Source: Macrophomina tecta (lineage: Eukaryota; Ascomycota; Dothideomycetes; Botryosphaeriales; Botryosphaeriaceae). From it: 64,000 nt of DNA. A model generated the notes under the pieces. The model saw only the letters and a program-made list of their open reading frames with translations. It was not told where the DNA came from and made no database searches. Shown piece by piece: positions 22,889 to 35,474 of this stretch (position 1 is the stretch's first letter; each line of letters opens with the position of its first letter). Both the position numbers and the translations under genes were made by a program. The stretch is from NCBI GenBank assembly GCA_024180945.1, contig JAKSGN010000007.1:3162001-3226000 (forward strand). The letters run 5' to 3'.

Positions 22889-24424
22889 GTAGAGGCCTAC
22901 TCGAACTCCTCTGTATAGTGGCGGTCAAGTCGGTCTCTTACATCCCTGAAGTTGATTGTGTGTCAACTTAGTCGGGCTGTTTAAGGGACTCATCACGGCC
23001 GTGGTGGGAAGGGGATCGTAGCAGTTCCCGCGCTTCAAGTCCACGCCATGTCCTTGGACAGTGTGGGCTCATTCACTTCATTCTTGATTTGCGCACCTTC
23101 GATACTACATGTATAGTACCTCGTGGACTTCTTTTCGCCTTCACTCTTTCTCACGGCTGGCGCAAGGTGGACGGTTACGTGGGTCTCAAGAGTGTAGATA
23201 AAGCTCTGTTTCTGGTGCTTCGGGTGGTTTTAGCTTTGTTTCTTTCTCTTTGATCAGTTACTCAGCAACACATACGGGCGTTTTGGAGCTGGTGGAGGCG
23301 GGAAAGTAAGGCGATGGTTGGCACGGAACCGGAGATATTCGTCGCCCCTTGGGCTTCGATCGATAGCTCCTGCGCCTAAGTCTGAACGGATACAGGCGCG
23401 GCTGGGTAAAATCGGGGTTCATTACGATGGATCCTGGACGGAGTGATGCTATATTATTGATAATGGGATCATGCATTCAATGAGGTTCTTGCCGCATGGG
23501 AAATGGAACTGGTTGCGGCGGACGACGGGTGGCATGTGTCGAGAATAGGAAAAGCAGCGAGGTGCTCCATATGGTCAAATCCTCGCGATAATGTAGCTGC
23601 GAATGCAGCGGTTTGAACTTCCCCAAAGGTCGTTTCTGCTGTGCCAGCAGTGTTAAGAGGATGACGTGCTCGTCGATCGGCAGCCTTCCTTTGTTCGGCA
23701 ATGCTAAAATCAGGGACTGAAAAGATTCATGCCAATCCAGAGGAAGCTGAGGCCGTCATCCAGACTGGAAAGTCAAATACCTTGGTGCCTACTTGCCCAG
23801 CTGTCGGCCTCATCTTCGTCCCGAATGCCTGCTGGTTCTGAAGCGCGCGGAGGAGTCCATGCTTCTCCGAGCCGCGAGTGGAGTGGGCCTACTGGTGATA
23901 TTGGAGTAAGGGGTTGGGTGCGTGTCGTGGAGTACACGGAGCACAATAGCCTCACCCAGAGCAGAAGTGGCTTTCTTCGGCTTTGCGAGGCAGCTGCTCT
24001 GGTCGGACTCCGAGGACCGGAGGCCAGGGCGCAACAAAAGCCCAGCACTCGGCACATAAAAAGCCCTCATTACGAAATGATGTGGCGCATGACGCCGTAT
24101 TCGGGGAGCACAGCGCATTCAATATGAAAAAGACAGGGGCTTCGGTGAGCTGGGGCTTTGCGAGGGAGGGGGGGGATATAAAAGGTATGGAGGGACCTCG
24201 CGTGATGGCTGGCAGGATCAGATAAGATCGGATCAGATATGAGCTCTCTAGAGGCGGACCAGGTGAGCAGCCCTTGTGCCTGGCGGAGGCCGAGTCATGA
24301 TGCTACGTGCATCCAAGGCGCCGCCAGTTCCCCGCGCTCGCCCGCCACAGCGCTCTTTCTCTCTTTTCCAGACCTAGTCGTCTTGGTGCTTCGATGAGGC
24401 CCGCGACGCAGCTCTTCCGTCACC
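22889..24424. other. Intergenic, atfA 3' side and F-box gene promoter
   Basis: About 1.5 kb. A TATAAAAG box lies at 24177-24184, some 240 bp before the next start codon, just after a run of G. No gene is convincing. Confidence 0.5.
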
Positions 24425-26357
24425 ATGGTGGTGTTTCTTGATTTCGAGGACGACTCGCCCGACCCTTTCCTCGAGCCCTACCGTCCGACTGACGCGTACC
24501 CGCTCCCGCAGCAGCAGCAGCAGCAGCAGCAGCAGTACCATGGTGGCCAGCCGGACGGCGAGCCTGCCCAGTCCAGCCACGGGGACGAGCGACCCAACCC
24601 CAACATCAACGGCTTCTCAGCCATCCTGAGCTGCTATCCGTAATGCTCCCTTTGATCCTGCCCTCTTTCACGCGCCCTTTGGCTCTCACCCCTCCTCCCT
24701 CTCACCGGAAATCTTGGCAGACGGATCCCCGCTAACGTGCGCACGCTTCCGCTTCCCGCAGTATCGTCTCACAGCTTGCATCGCTGCTCGACCTGAACAC
24801 GTTGCACAACCTTTCTCGTACCTGCCGCCAATTCCGCGCCAATCTGCTCGAATATCGCAACCAGCTGGTCACTCAGACCCTACGTTGCTGCAATGATGAA
24901 GTGCCTGAAGAGCAGCCTTCTCCCTCCAGCCCTCACGATGCCCAACATGACTGGCGCAGCGCTCCCGAAGGAAGAAGACTCCTGAGCGGGAAGGTCGGCA
25001 AATGCGCCAGAGATATGGTGGGCGAGTGCCGGAAGTGCGGTGTTGTGGTTTGCAGGGTAAGTTCAAGGCATGCGAGACTGCAGCTCCGCAAGAGGCGCAG
25101 TCGAATGTCCATCCGTCCGTGCAGGAAGTCCTCGTGAAGGTCTCAGGAACATTTCCGCGGCTGCCACAGCAGCTGCAAGTCCTACGTACTTCCTGCGCGG
25201 GCGTACATACCTCCAGCACCGTATTTTGGACGGCTGCGTCTCGGGGCGGACTGCAGACTTTGTACATGACCAGAGAGCGCTTCCAAGCAGCTCCAGAAGG
25301 AGATGGGGAGACCTGACAGAACTCTCAGAATTGCACCAGCAAGCCACCACCGCCAATAGCTTTCCCGCAGCGCCTCCGACGCCTCTGCAAGACGTGTGCC
25401 AATGCTCCATTGCCCATTCTGACGGCGCCCGACATTACCACGCCTCCTCCCGCTGGGTCGTTGCTGTCCTACCGCGCTCGCTCGACCGGCTCGACGCCAG
25501 GCTCCTCGCCTCATGGGTCTACGTCCACGCTCAGTAGCACCCCGCCGTCGACTTCGCCCCCGCTGTTCACACTGTCCTCTTCCCCAGGCGCCGCGTCATC
25601 ATGCGGACCGCCTTCGCCCGGGAAAGACATTGAACACAACAATGACGATGACGAGAAGCCCGCCTTCACCTGCCAGGCTTTCATCCGTAGCCCCTGCACC
25701 TGCCCGGAGGTCGTCTGGCTCTGCCAGCCCTGCGGCCACGGCATCCGCACCAAGGACCAGCAGTACTCGCTCGGCTGGACGTGGCGCACTCGGTACAGCA
25801 CCTACCTCGGCGGCCTGGGTGCCGGGATCGGCGAGGGCCTGGAAGGCGTCAAGTGCGGCCTCGAATCCGCCTGCCGCGGCGGCCACGACGTCGAGCACGA
25901 GGAGTGCGGCACCGCCGAGGAACTGGCCGACATCCAGCGCCAGCTCAGCGGCCACGGCGCCATGCAGACCAGCCACGGCATTTCAATTGGCGGCGGTGGC
26001 GGTAGTAGTAATAGTAGCAGTAACAGCAATGCGTTCGGCGGCACCGGTGGCACTGCTGTCGGCAGCCCCCACGACGAGTGGAGCGGAACCTCCTTCTTTG
26101 CCCAGGAGATCGAGGGTATTGGCGGCCGCCGCGTCATGAAAGTCAAGCGCCGCGTCCGCGTCGGCGCCGTCGTCAAGGAGTACGAGGACGAGCGCGAGCG
26201 CCGCGAGCCGTATCTCACGCGTGAGAAGGAGGGCGCGAACCGCGCGTGGTGCGCGTGGTGCGCTCGGGTCGTGCCGTCGAAGAGGGACGCGCGGGAGTTG
26301 GAGAAGTGGGGTTTTGAAGGGTTGTATTGCGGGGACGGGAGGACGGCAAGGGTGTGA
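24425..26357 (+). CDS. F-box-like protein with cysteine clusters
   Basis: Exons 24425-24639, 24762-25056 and 25329-26357 give 512 residues. The start context CACCATGG is strong. A nine-glutamine run (CAG repeat, about 24511-24536) sits near the N-terminus. An F-box-like helical segment follows (AILSCYPIVSQLASLLDL with NTLHNLSRTCRQF), then paired cysteines GECRKCGVVVCR and NCTSKPPP on either side of the second intron and LRRLCKTCANAP, as in a zinc-binding module. Further Cys groups (SPCTCPEVVWLCQPCGHG) and a final AWCAWCARVVPSKRDA are present. I infer a substrate adaptor for an SCF ubiquitin ligase, but the target is unknown. The second intron is long (272 nt); its 3' end was set by phase and the resumed cysteine module. 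Confidence 0.75.
24511..24536. repeat. CAG trinucleotide repeat encoding polyglutamine
   Basis: About nine consecutive CAG codons in the first exon of the F-box gene, a length likely to vary between strains. Confidence 0.8.
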
Positions 26358-27119
26358 TTCGGAGATTTGTACCCTCCTTTGAGGTTGGAAGTGGTGAGTC
26401 TTGCGTGCCATTTTGTGTTTTTGAATTTAAATGCGAAACTGTATGTGCAGGGTGAAGGGGAATGACGCTTTCATAGTTGACGATTGATGAGTGATATTGA
26501 GATGGCGAAGATTCGCAGGGGTGTTTTTCTTCTGATTCAAAGCACAGCGGGGTTGACGCTGTGAGGAAACGAGATGGATGAGTCTTGAAGAGTAGTTCGT
26601 CCACGCATACTGGGTATGGGGTGCATTCGAGTGGAGTGAAGCGGGGTTCCGATGTTTCCAAATTAGGAAGTAACCATTGTTCAGGATAGAATAGGATACG
26701 ATATCAATTGGATTGCGTTTCGTTTCATGATCTTATGGTATTTACATGGTAGCTTAATTAAAGTCTAGTCATCAGATAAGCGGACGTGGATGTCAACCCG
26801 AGAAGTCTCGCGCCAGTTGTATCCTTCGCCCTTGTGCTCTCATCCAATGGGAGAGCTTCAGCGCTACACCTTCCAGATATCATCCGTGACAGCAGTCCTT
26901 CGTGACCAGAACGGCCTTCGATCTGAACCAGTTCCAAGAGATCCCGGAGGTATATTACCTCAAAGAAAGAGTAGCCTTTATGTGAGTGATCATTCAGCAT
27001 CTGTACATATCTTATCTATACCAATGCTTCTCAAACGCCGATTTCATGCTGTTTTCAGACAAATATAACATCCCAGCCAAGAGCCGAGATGCAGAAAGAG
27101 CCAACTGCTTTCTCCCAGC
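26358..27119. other. Intergenic, convergent 3' ends
   Basis: 762 bp between the 3' ends of the F-box gene and DUS1. AT-rich towards 26750. No gene seen. Confidence 0.5.
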
Positions 27120-28865
27120 TCAACCACAGACCATTCCTTCCTTGGGTATCTCAGTCTTCTCCACCTTTTCTCCCACCTTCACCTCCTCGACCTTTCCCTC
27201 GGGCGCCACTCCAGCCTTCTTCGCCTCCTCATCATCCTTCTGCTTCTGCTGCTCCAACTTCTTCTTATCCTTCTTACTTAACGACAGCGCGCCCTTCTCC
27301 AAGGCCTCCTTCGGCAGCGGCCGCACGTACGGCTGGCAGATGAACCATGGCCTCTTGCACCTGTTGACTGCCGCGACCGAGCTTTCGTGCGGGTCGAGCT
27401 CCGCCTCCGGTCTACTGTCATTCACTGACTCTGCTGCGCCGTTGGTCTTAGGAGGTTCGTTCTCGTACTCAATGAGCCCCTGCTTCACGGCCGCCTCCAC
27501 CATCTGCAGGACGTTCTCGAAAGCCTCCACGTTTCCGGCGCGACACCTCGCCAGCGCATCACGAATATTGGTGTGCTTCGCCACGAGCGGGCGCAGGAGG
27601 CGGAAAAGATGGGACTGCATGGCTGTAAGGTTCGGATCCGTCGACTTCTCGAACTTCTTCGTCTCCTTATTCGCCAAGCGCTGCTTTTTCTTAGGCGGCT
27701 GGCCCTCCTCTTCCACGTCCTCTGCCCTCTGCTCCTCCAGCGCCGCGGGTGAAGGCGGCGGATCCGAGGGCAGAAACAGCGGTTTCCTCTCCGGCGGCGC
27801 AACACCAAGGACGTACTTGTATATGATGTCCATATACTGGCGGAACACAGCATCCATTCTGTAACCCCCCTTGCCGTCCCTACCCCTCCAGTACTCCCTT
27901 CCCTCCTGTCCCAGCGGCGGAGGGCCCGCGAAAATAGTCGGATCATGTAAGTTGCCTTCCGCGCTCATTACACCATCCGCGCCCGTTGCCTCCAAACATG
28001 CCTTGATATCCTCATGCTGCAAAATATTCCCGTTTGCAAAGATCACCGTGTCCGGCGGCAATTTGTCGCGCAAATAGCGTATCGCTTCCCAATCCGCCAA
28101 TCCGGTCTCATGCCCTTTCTGGTGGCGCTGGCGGCCATGGACGGTGATGATGCTGGCGCCGGCGTCGAGAATCATGCGCGCGTACGCCAGCGTCTTCTCG
28201 TGCGTCTCCTGCACGCGGAACTTGGCCGTCACGGGAATGGGCAGCTCGGCGTGCAGGCGCGAGATCAGGGAGCTGATCGTGTCCCAGTCCTCCTGCAGGA
28301 AGGCGCCGTAGTGCCCTTTGCGCGCGATGCCCTGGGGGCAGCCGAGATTAAGGTCGACGGCATCGCAGAAGGGCGCGACGTGTTGGGCGGCGAGAAGGAA
28401 GTCGTTCGGGTCGTTGGAGCAAAATTGGACGAAGAGCGGGCGGTCGATGGCAGGGTTGCCGTCAAGGTGGGCGTCGGAGAGGGTGTATTGGGCGAGGTGG
28501 GCAGGGTCGGGCGGCGAGGGAATGGCGTCGCGCAGGGGCTGAAAGGATTGCTTGCGGTATGGGGGCTTCTCGTGGAAGAGTCGGGAGTGGAACATGGGCG
28601 TGTAGGCGAGGAGGTCGTTCTTCTGGTCGTCGGGCATGAAGGAGCGGCTCAGCATGCGCCAGGCCTAAACATTGTTAGCTGAGAAGAAGTGGCAAGGATA
28701 TATATGACGTACGAATTCTGAGGCCTCGACCATGGGAGCAAGGACGAGCTTGGGGCTCCCAAGACTCTCGTAGAAGGCACGGCCATGAAGCTTGGGTCTC
28801 TGGAAGCAGAGAGGCTTCTTGTCGATGCCATTATCGGCTGCAGGTGAGGCTTGGGTGGCTGTCAT
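27120..28865 (-). CDS. dus1: tRNA-dihydrouridine(16/17) synthase, Dus1 type
   Basis: FMN enzyme that reduces uridines 16/17 in the D-loop of tRNA. Exons are 28865-28713 and 28664-27120 (48-nt intron), 565 residues. The TIM-barrel core shows PKLVLAPMVEASEFAWRML, the motif DLNLGCPQGIARKGHYGA with the catalytic cysteine, VTAKFRV, and the FMN-phosphate region SIITVHGRQRHQKG with ADGVMSAEG. A long Lys/Glu-rich C-terminal part, typical of fungal Dus1, follows, with a conserved PPKKKQRLANKETKK stretch that could serve as a nuclear signal. The first in-frame ATG is at 28865; the Arg-rich in-frame sequence before it has no ATG. Confidence 0.93.
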
Positions 28866-29327
28866 GATTGCGCGGATGAAGATAGAGCGAGATTTGGGGA
28901 AAAGGTGCCCCGCAGGGCTGGGTGTTAAGGCGCGTATGGTTGAGGGAGGCACGCTTGCAGGTCGTGCGTGGGTGGAGGTGATGGATCTTGGCCGCCAGTC
29001 GAAAAAGTTCCCGTTCAGCCTTCATCTTAGCGCCGCTTATGTCCGCCCCCTGCTTCCCCGCGGCACCGCCGGGTACTGTTCACGCGCGGTGTTCTTCGAA
29101 GCTAGTCATCCAATCACCCGGTCGAGCAGCGTTGAAATTGTATCTCTAAACAGTCACACTACCAGTCTGGGTGGTTGGCAGGTCTGGTCTTTCCAACATG
29201 CATCAGATGAAGCAGCGGATTTCACTTTGCCCTTTTCATCGACCTTTTTTATTTTTTTTTATTTTTATACAAAGGCACCCAAACCGCATATATATGTACT
29301 GTACGAAACTCTGCAGTATCTCCTTCT
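28866..29327. other. Intergenic, DUS1 promoter and beta-galactosidase 3' side
   Basis: 462 bp. Contains a T-rich run near 29248-29265. No gene seen. Confidence 0.5.
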
Positions 29328-32300
29328 CTACGCATACTGCAGGCGCTCCTCCGACCAGCCCGGCTGGAGCGCGCTCCAATCCCTCGAAAACCCAAAGTCG
29401 GACTGGTACTTCCCGTACAAGACGAGATCCACCTTATCGAACGCGACACCCTCTTCGGTCTGCGCCCAAACACTGAGTGACAGACTATTCGTTCCGCGGT
29501 TGTTAAGCACACCGGGCGGCAAGGGAAACTTCGTCTGCGGGCCAATATGCGGCAGATACTTGCCATACTGGTAACTGTTCATGCCGTCAGTAAAAGACTC
29601 CAAAAGCCAACACCGAGGCTGCAAGCCAAACTCACCCATTGATGAAGATCTGCACCCTCGCCACTGTCCCATCCGGAATGCTCACTTCCAGCCCAATCGG
29701 CGCATCCAGGTCCTCGTCCACATCGAGGTCAAACTCCGTCCTGTACCATTTGATGCCTGCGCCCTTGAACCCCTCGAGTGGATCGCCCTCCTCCCACTCC
29801 GCGGTATCGAACCCAGGCAAATGCCATCCCAACCGCTCGCCATGCAGTCCACCCTCATTCATCGGCCCACGCACCGGATCGATATATCCCGCGCCACCTC
29901 CCGCATTCCCCTGGATCTTCCACTGCTCGAACACCGGCGCACTCGAATTCGTGGCGTTGCTCGTGCCGATCAGCTTCGCGCCCAGGATGCCCCGGGGGTT
30001 TAGCGGGCCGTAGGGTCCCTGGCTGTCCTGGTCATGCCCAGTATAGTCCGTCACGACAGTCAAAACATTTCCCTCCTCTCTCAGCTCGGCGCCGGCGAAG
30101 TCCAGCACGACGGACGTCTGGAGCAGCGACGCGTTGCCGGGGTGGCCGCCGACCAGCTTGCCATTCAGCCATGCCGACCACCCCGCCGCGACGCCGCCTT
30201 GCACGGTGACGTTCGCGCCAGTCGCGCCAGCTCCAGCAAAGTGGCCGCGGTACAGCAGGACGCCGACGTAGAAGCCGTAGTCGGCGCCGTACAGCACGGG
30301 CAGCGTGAGCGGCGCGAGCGGGCTGAGGGTGGTTGTCTTGTTGGCGACGGTCCAGCGCGAGTCGTCATAGGCCGGATCGGCCTCAGGCAGGGCGTCGGCG
30401 ACCCTCCAGCCCGTCAGAGCGGGCAGCGCGACGACGCGGTCGAGGATGCCCGGCAGCGAAGCCTGCAGCGAGCCGTAGGCAGAGCGCGTCGTCGCGAGCG
30501 CAGCGCCGTTCCAGCTGATGCTGGTGACGGAGGGGTCGCCGACGTAGACGTCGATGCTGGTGTCGTTGAGGTGGTCGCCCGATATGGAGACGGTGCTGCC
30601 GGTGACGCTGGCGCTGCGGACGAGGTAGGGCCCAAGCACGAAGATCTGCTCGTCGGCGGCGATGTGCGGGTTCGAGGTCATGGCTGGCGCGAAGAAGGTG
30701 TATGCGGCCCATCTTTCGAGGAGGTATAGCACCGGTCCGTTGGCGAATTTGATGACGGTGGCGCCCTCGGACTGAGTGTACTTGAAGGCTGCGGACGTGT
30801 CGTTGCCGGCGGCGGTGGCAGTGAAGTCCGTCTCAGCGCCGTAGGTGGTGAAGTTTGTGTTCTTGAGGCCTCCCTTGAAGGCAAGCTCTCCCACTTGGCC
30901 TCTGTTGAGGTAGAAGACGATAACAGGCACGTCAAACACTCCGTAGGTCAAGACCTCGGCAGATGAGTACAGAAGTGTGTAATCCCCGACAGGATAATCG
31001 GTAACCACTATCCTGCTTTGACGGCCGCGCAAATCAAGACTCGGTACAGTAACTGCGCCCTCGGACGTGGCGAGGTTCAAAGAGAAAGGGGTGTTCTCGC
31101 GAGACCTGGAGTTGTCGTGTTGCGTAACGTAGAAGCCTGCCGAGGTCTCGGGATTGCGAAGGACCCAAGTGAAAATCGACGAAGTGTTGACGGCGTTTCC
31201 GGTGCCGTTACTTTCCATGTCGGTGTTGAGAAGACCCTCGCTGACCCTGGTGAACAGGCTGATGAGCTTGATATGCTTGAACTTGTCCCAGATTTCGCGC
31301 GTCTCTCTGAGCGGTGCTCCGTAGTCGTACGAAGTGTATACCTAATCGTCGTCAGTCCTCCATTTATAAAAATTCGGTGTGACAGGATCCCAAAATACCA
31401 CTGGCGCTGCGAGGTGGCCCCAATTCGTTCCTCCATAGGTCATATACATGTTCTGAAGTGTCAGCCTCTGGGCTATGTTGTTCTTGTAGAACACATCCGG
31501 ATAAGCCGTGTCATGCTCCGAGATGCAGTCGTCGAAGAAGTAGCCGCCCCATGGCTGGAACCAGCCACCTTTGAATTCAGGAGTGAACTCAGGCTGCGTG
31601 TATGAGTAGTTCTGGAACCATTGATAGTAAGTGCGGACGATGGTAAATCCAGTATCGATATTCGAGCAGCTGAGGCCACCGGCATAGCTGTCGAGACCAT
31701 AGATATCCACAGCTCCGCCCACATTCTGGTAGTCGGTTGACCAACTCTGACCGCGCATGCCCTTCTCGTTCGATGTGAAAGGGACGACTATGCCGTTGTC
31801 TCTGAAGGCCTTCTTGAGCTGCTCCATGTATAAGACCAGAGGGTCGGTGGCCACATGACGTGATTGCGTCAGCTCGTTCTCGACTTGGACAAGAATGACA
31901 GGTCCACCCTCGGTGATTTGGTTGCGAGCGATGATCGGTAGAATGGCGTTGATCCAGGGCAGCCATTGCTCGTGGTATGTTTCGTCGTTGGTTCGGACGT
32001 CGCCGCCGCTGCCGTCTGTGAGATAAAGTCCGTATCCACCAGCGCTGGTCTCCGCGTTGCAGTAAGGGCCGGGGCGAGCGATGATGTAGACTCCCTCTTC
32101 CTTCGCGATGTCAAAGAGCTTCTGGATGTCTTTGCCGGGAGATTCGAAGTCGAAAACACCCTTGGAAGGCGAGTGGTACGACCAGAAGAAGTAGATGCTA
32201 CGAGGATCAGTATGGCGAGGCGGGATTACTGGGGAGTCGAGCGTACCTGAGGGTGTTCAAGCCGTTTGCCTTGTACTTCTGTATAATATCACGCCACAAT

Positions 32301-32479
32301 TCCGGCACCGGAAGACGGGCGTAGTGGAACTCGCCGGAGTAGATATAGACGCGCTCGCCATTGATGAACAAGCTGTTTTCGTCCCACTGGACAACGTCGC
32401 TGTAACCATTGTCTCTCTGCGCGCAAACAAGGGAGGTAACTGCGCCCAGGAGGAGCAGCAGAGCCGTAAGGGCGCGCAT
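29328..32479 (-). CDS. Secreted beta-galactosidase, GH35
   Basis: Removes terminal beta-galactose from plant galactans, xyloglucan or lactose. Exons are 32479-32247, 32197-31399, 31341-29636 and 29574-29328, 994 residues, close to the usual length of about 1000 for mould LacA-type enzymes. The signal peptide ends near LVCAQ. The TIM barrel includes INGERVYIYSGEFHYARLP and ARPGPYCNAE. The acid/base is Glu186 (QVENE) and the nucleophile Glu285 (TPEFKGGWFQPWGG). The remaining two-thirds are beta domains; the end has the family motif YQYGKYLPHIGPQT and LPPGVLNNRGTN. Many Asn-X-Ser/Thr sites fit a secreted glycoprotein. No nearby regulator is evident. Confidence 0.94.
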
Positions 32480-34559
32480 GGCTGCCGGTGAAGGAGATGA
32501 AGGAGCAGGGAGCGGCGAAGTACGCCTTCCATCAGCGTATACTTAATGGAACCACAGCCCATGAAGTCATACAAAAATACGGTATGCGGGCCATGGCCAG
32601 GCACAAGATCCATCAATCAAAGGGCCTGGATCTGCGGCTGGGTAGGTTATGCGGAGCGGGACAAGCACACCAGGAACAGGCGGGTGGCCGAACATGAGGC
32701 GCACCGGTCCTTGTCATGTTGCTGGTGGTTCCAATCAAACCCCCGGAACGAGGCCCCGTTTAGGCTGTCGCTGAGCTTTGTGCCGAAGATTGTGGGGTCT
32801 CGTGTTGTGTGACCTGCTGCCCCGCACGCTCCGCAAGCGAACCTGCATGTGGCTGACCATCTTTTTCACCAGAGTGGCGCCAAATTGCACCATGCCGAGT
32901 ATAACGCTGCATTAACTGCGCGTCTACTAAGCGATGTCTGCTACCAAGTCACCCGATCTCGACCGCTATTAGAGCGAAAATCCAGGAACGCTTCGTCTTT
33001 ATGGTGTGCCGACTATTATTGCACGCGTACGGCCGACTCGCTTACCAAATACCCGGGACATCCAAGCGAAAGTCGGTGGGAGGAGAGGACAACGGCAGTC
33101 CTTGAAAGTTCCGTATGGCCGGCTAGACGCGAAGTGGTTGTGGCAGGATGCTAGCATTGGACCAACGGCCGCGTAAGGGATGCCTGCTCTCGGCGCAGAG
33201 TTCACCCGGAAGTGGACAGAAACAGCAGGAGAGAAAACAATACTTATTGCGGCGCCACGGAAGCGGCCGGGAAATAACACGAAAGAAAAGCAAGCGCCAC
33301 AAAATGTAGAGCCAAGCCTGGTAGATTGCAAAGCGAAACGGAGGCCACTGCCGCAGAGCAGATTGGGAGAAATGACAACAGTATTGTGGAGAGTTAGGAT
33401 ATTTGCACTAAGGGATAGAAAGACTATTCCCGAACCAGATGGAGGCGCCTTGGTTGGAAGGGGGGGGATTGAAGAAAGTGGCGGCCGGGAGCGCCTCATC
33501 CAGGACCCACAAGCCAAGACACTGACGAGCTACCTCAGAATCCAACCGTTGCAACAGATACTATGACTGAAAATAAGATGTGGAACAAAATGGAAGAGCA
33601 AGCAAACAAAATAGGAGCTGCGGTGAACCCGCAAGAGCCTGCTTCTGACGTCTCGATCTCCCAGCGAACCCACCCATGCAGTCACAGGGTCGAGCCTCGT
33701 TTGCATTCCGTTCAGTGATAGGTTACATCGAGGGTTTCCCATCGCATAGAGAAGACGCTAGTGTGTTCAGTCGGGGATCTGAAAGAGTCTAGGCTCACAG
33801 GCTGGTCCAGCAATAGTACTCCAGCTTGTGCGCACAGAGACCCTTACAATAGCGATACTCAACACTCTGCGGTTCGAAGATGGTACGAAAGGCTGCCGTG
33901 GCCGAAGGGCGGGGAGGGAATCCAGCCGAGCTCCAGCGCTTTGCGACCATTGCTGCACATGCGACTTTGCAGGTGACAGAGGAAATCCATTCTAGGCGGG
34001 AGGACACAGCTAGTACCTCCGGGAGAAGGAATGCACAAAGGACAAGGTAATGGAGGCGCATTTCGGAGAATTGTTTGAGGAAAGAAAGCTCCGGCGTATG
34101 AAGGATAGTCAAGATGCAAGTGCACAATGGCGAAGACAGAATGACGGTAGAAAGTGCTAAATACTTCTCTAGATTTTTGCCCGACGCGGAATCCTAGTTA
34201 CGAACACAATCGAATAATGACTATATGACATGCTCGTCGCAGAACAGATGAGGCAGGTGAGTGAGACAGTGAACAGCCGCCCTAATGACGCTTGGAGAAA
34301 CAAGCGGAGAGACGATTCATCTGGAACTTGTGTTCAGTATTCCATGAATTGTACATGTCTCTGTTGATCTGCGGTTCTTTCGGTGGGCATTGTTCCAGGT
34401 TGGCTCGATGGAGTGATGTAAGTGACTTGGAATGCGATGGAAGTGAGGGTGGCCTGGGGCATTGCTGCCACAAAGCCCGCTTGAGGCTTTCGACGCGGAT
34501 GCCCGTCGACTGCAAGTCCACTATCATCGACGCAGCTTTTCTCAGCAAACCCGTACGAG
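32480..34559. other. Intergenic, no gene seen
   Basis: About 2.1 kb between the start of the beta-galactosidase and the F-box/ankyrin gene. Only short frames without family resemblance on both strands. Confidence 0.5.
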
Positions 34560-35474
34560 ATGTCTCTGAGTAGACTTCCCATCGAGCTACTCCAGAGGAT
34601 TGCAGATGATTTCCCACGAATCGAAGACATGAGCGCCCTTGCACGCGTTGATCGCGAGTGCCACGGCAAGGTTAACCATCGGATGTACCAGCGGGATGCC
34701 AGACTTGGGTCCTCTGCACTGCTTTGGGCAGCAAGACACAACAATATGGACACAGCGAGGCGATCGATGGCCGCAGGAGGGCGAGTGGACAACACCACAG
34801 GGACGTTCAGGTCAAGCCCTCTCCATGTTGCAGCATCGTTCGGCAAGATTGAGGTGGCGAAGCTTTTGATTTCGCATGGAGCCGATCTCCATGCGGAATG
34901 CTCCAACGGGCTGACGCCGCTTCATTTTGCCATCATGAAAGGGCGTGTCCAGATGGTAACGACACTTTTGGGGGCTGGAGCGAGTCCAAAGGCGTTGACG
35001 GGAAGCCTTCAGTTCACTCCACTACATATCGCGTGTTTCTCTGGACGGCCGGACATGGTCGCGACACTGCTCCGCCATGGAGCGTACGTGTATACGAAGG
35101 ACAGGAACGGCGAGACGCCTCTCAACTGGGCTGTCCAGGGCTCCATCACGCTGGGAAGAGGCCAGGGTGGGCTAACGACAAGATGGTACGAGCAGCGGTC
35201 GGTAATGGTCACCTCGCGTGAGCTCCGACGTCAGAAGCTATGCGGCTGCGCAGGAGGACTCCAGGTCGTGAAGCTGTTGATGGAGAAGAAGGCGGAGCAG
35301 CAGATGAGCAATGCCGAACTCGCGGCGCTTGTCAAGCTCATGGAGAAGACGCAGTGCATCAACGGACGAGGAGGATATGGCGGATTGCGCCACCGGCAGG
35401 TGTTCCATGAGCAGTTATTGGCTCTGATCCGGGAGAAGGCACAGTCGGCGGGGAGGAAGTGCGCGATTTGGTAG
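34560..35474 (+). CDS. F-box and ankyrin-repeat protein
   Basis: Single exon, 304 residues. Residues 1-45 look like an F-box (LSRLPIELLQRIADDFPRIE with DMSALARVDRECH). Ankyrin repeats follow: a degenerate one at about 50-78, then good copies starting SPLHVAASFGKIEVAKLL, TPLHFAIMKGRVQMVTTLL and TPLHIACFSGRPDMVATLL, and a fourth beginning GETPLNWAVQGS. After that some 30 Arg/Gly-rich residues interrupt the repeat before GGLQVVKLLMEKKA completes it, so an unrecognised intron or an insertion lies at about 35140-35250. Proteins of this layout are numerous in moulds and are usually taken as ubiquitin-ligase adaptors; the target is unknown. Confidence 0.75.
   Translation: MSLSRLPIELLQRIADDFPRIEDMSALARVDRECHGKVNHRMYQRDARLGSSALLWAARHNNMDTARRSMAAGGRVDNTTGTFRSSPLHVAASFGKIEVAKLLISHGADLHAECSNGLTPLHFAIMKGRVQMVTTLLGAGASPKALTGSLQFTPLHIACFSGRPDMVATLLRHGAYVYTKDRNGETPLNWAVQGSITLGRGQGGLTTRWYEQRSVMVTSRELRRQKLCGCAGGLQVVKLLMEKKAEQQMSNAELAALVKLMEKTQCINGRGGYGGLRHRQVFHEQLLALIREKAQSAGRKCAIW

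Noticed and set aside
28792..29574. 260-codon plus-strand frame over the DUS1 first exon and the beta-galactosidase 3' end
   Set aside because: Antisense to two well-supported exons; no recognisable domain.
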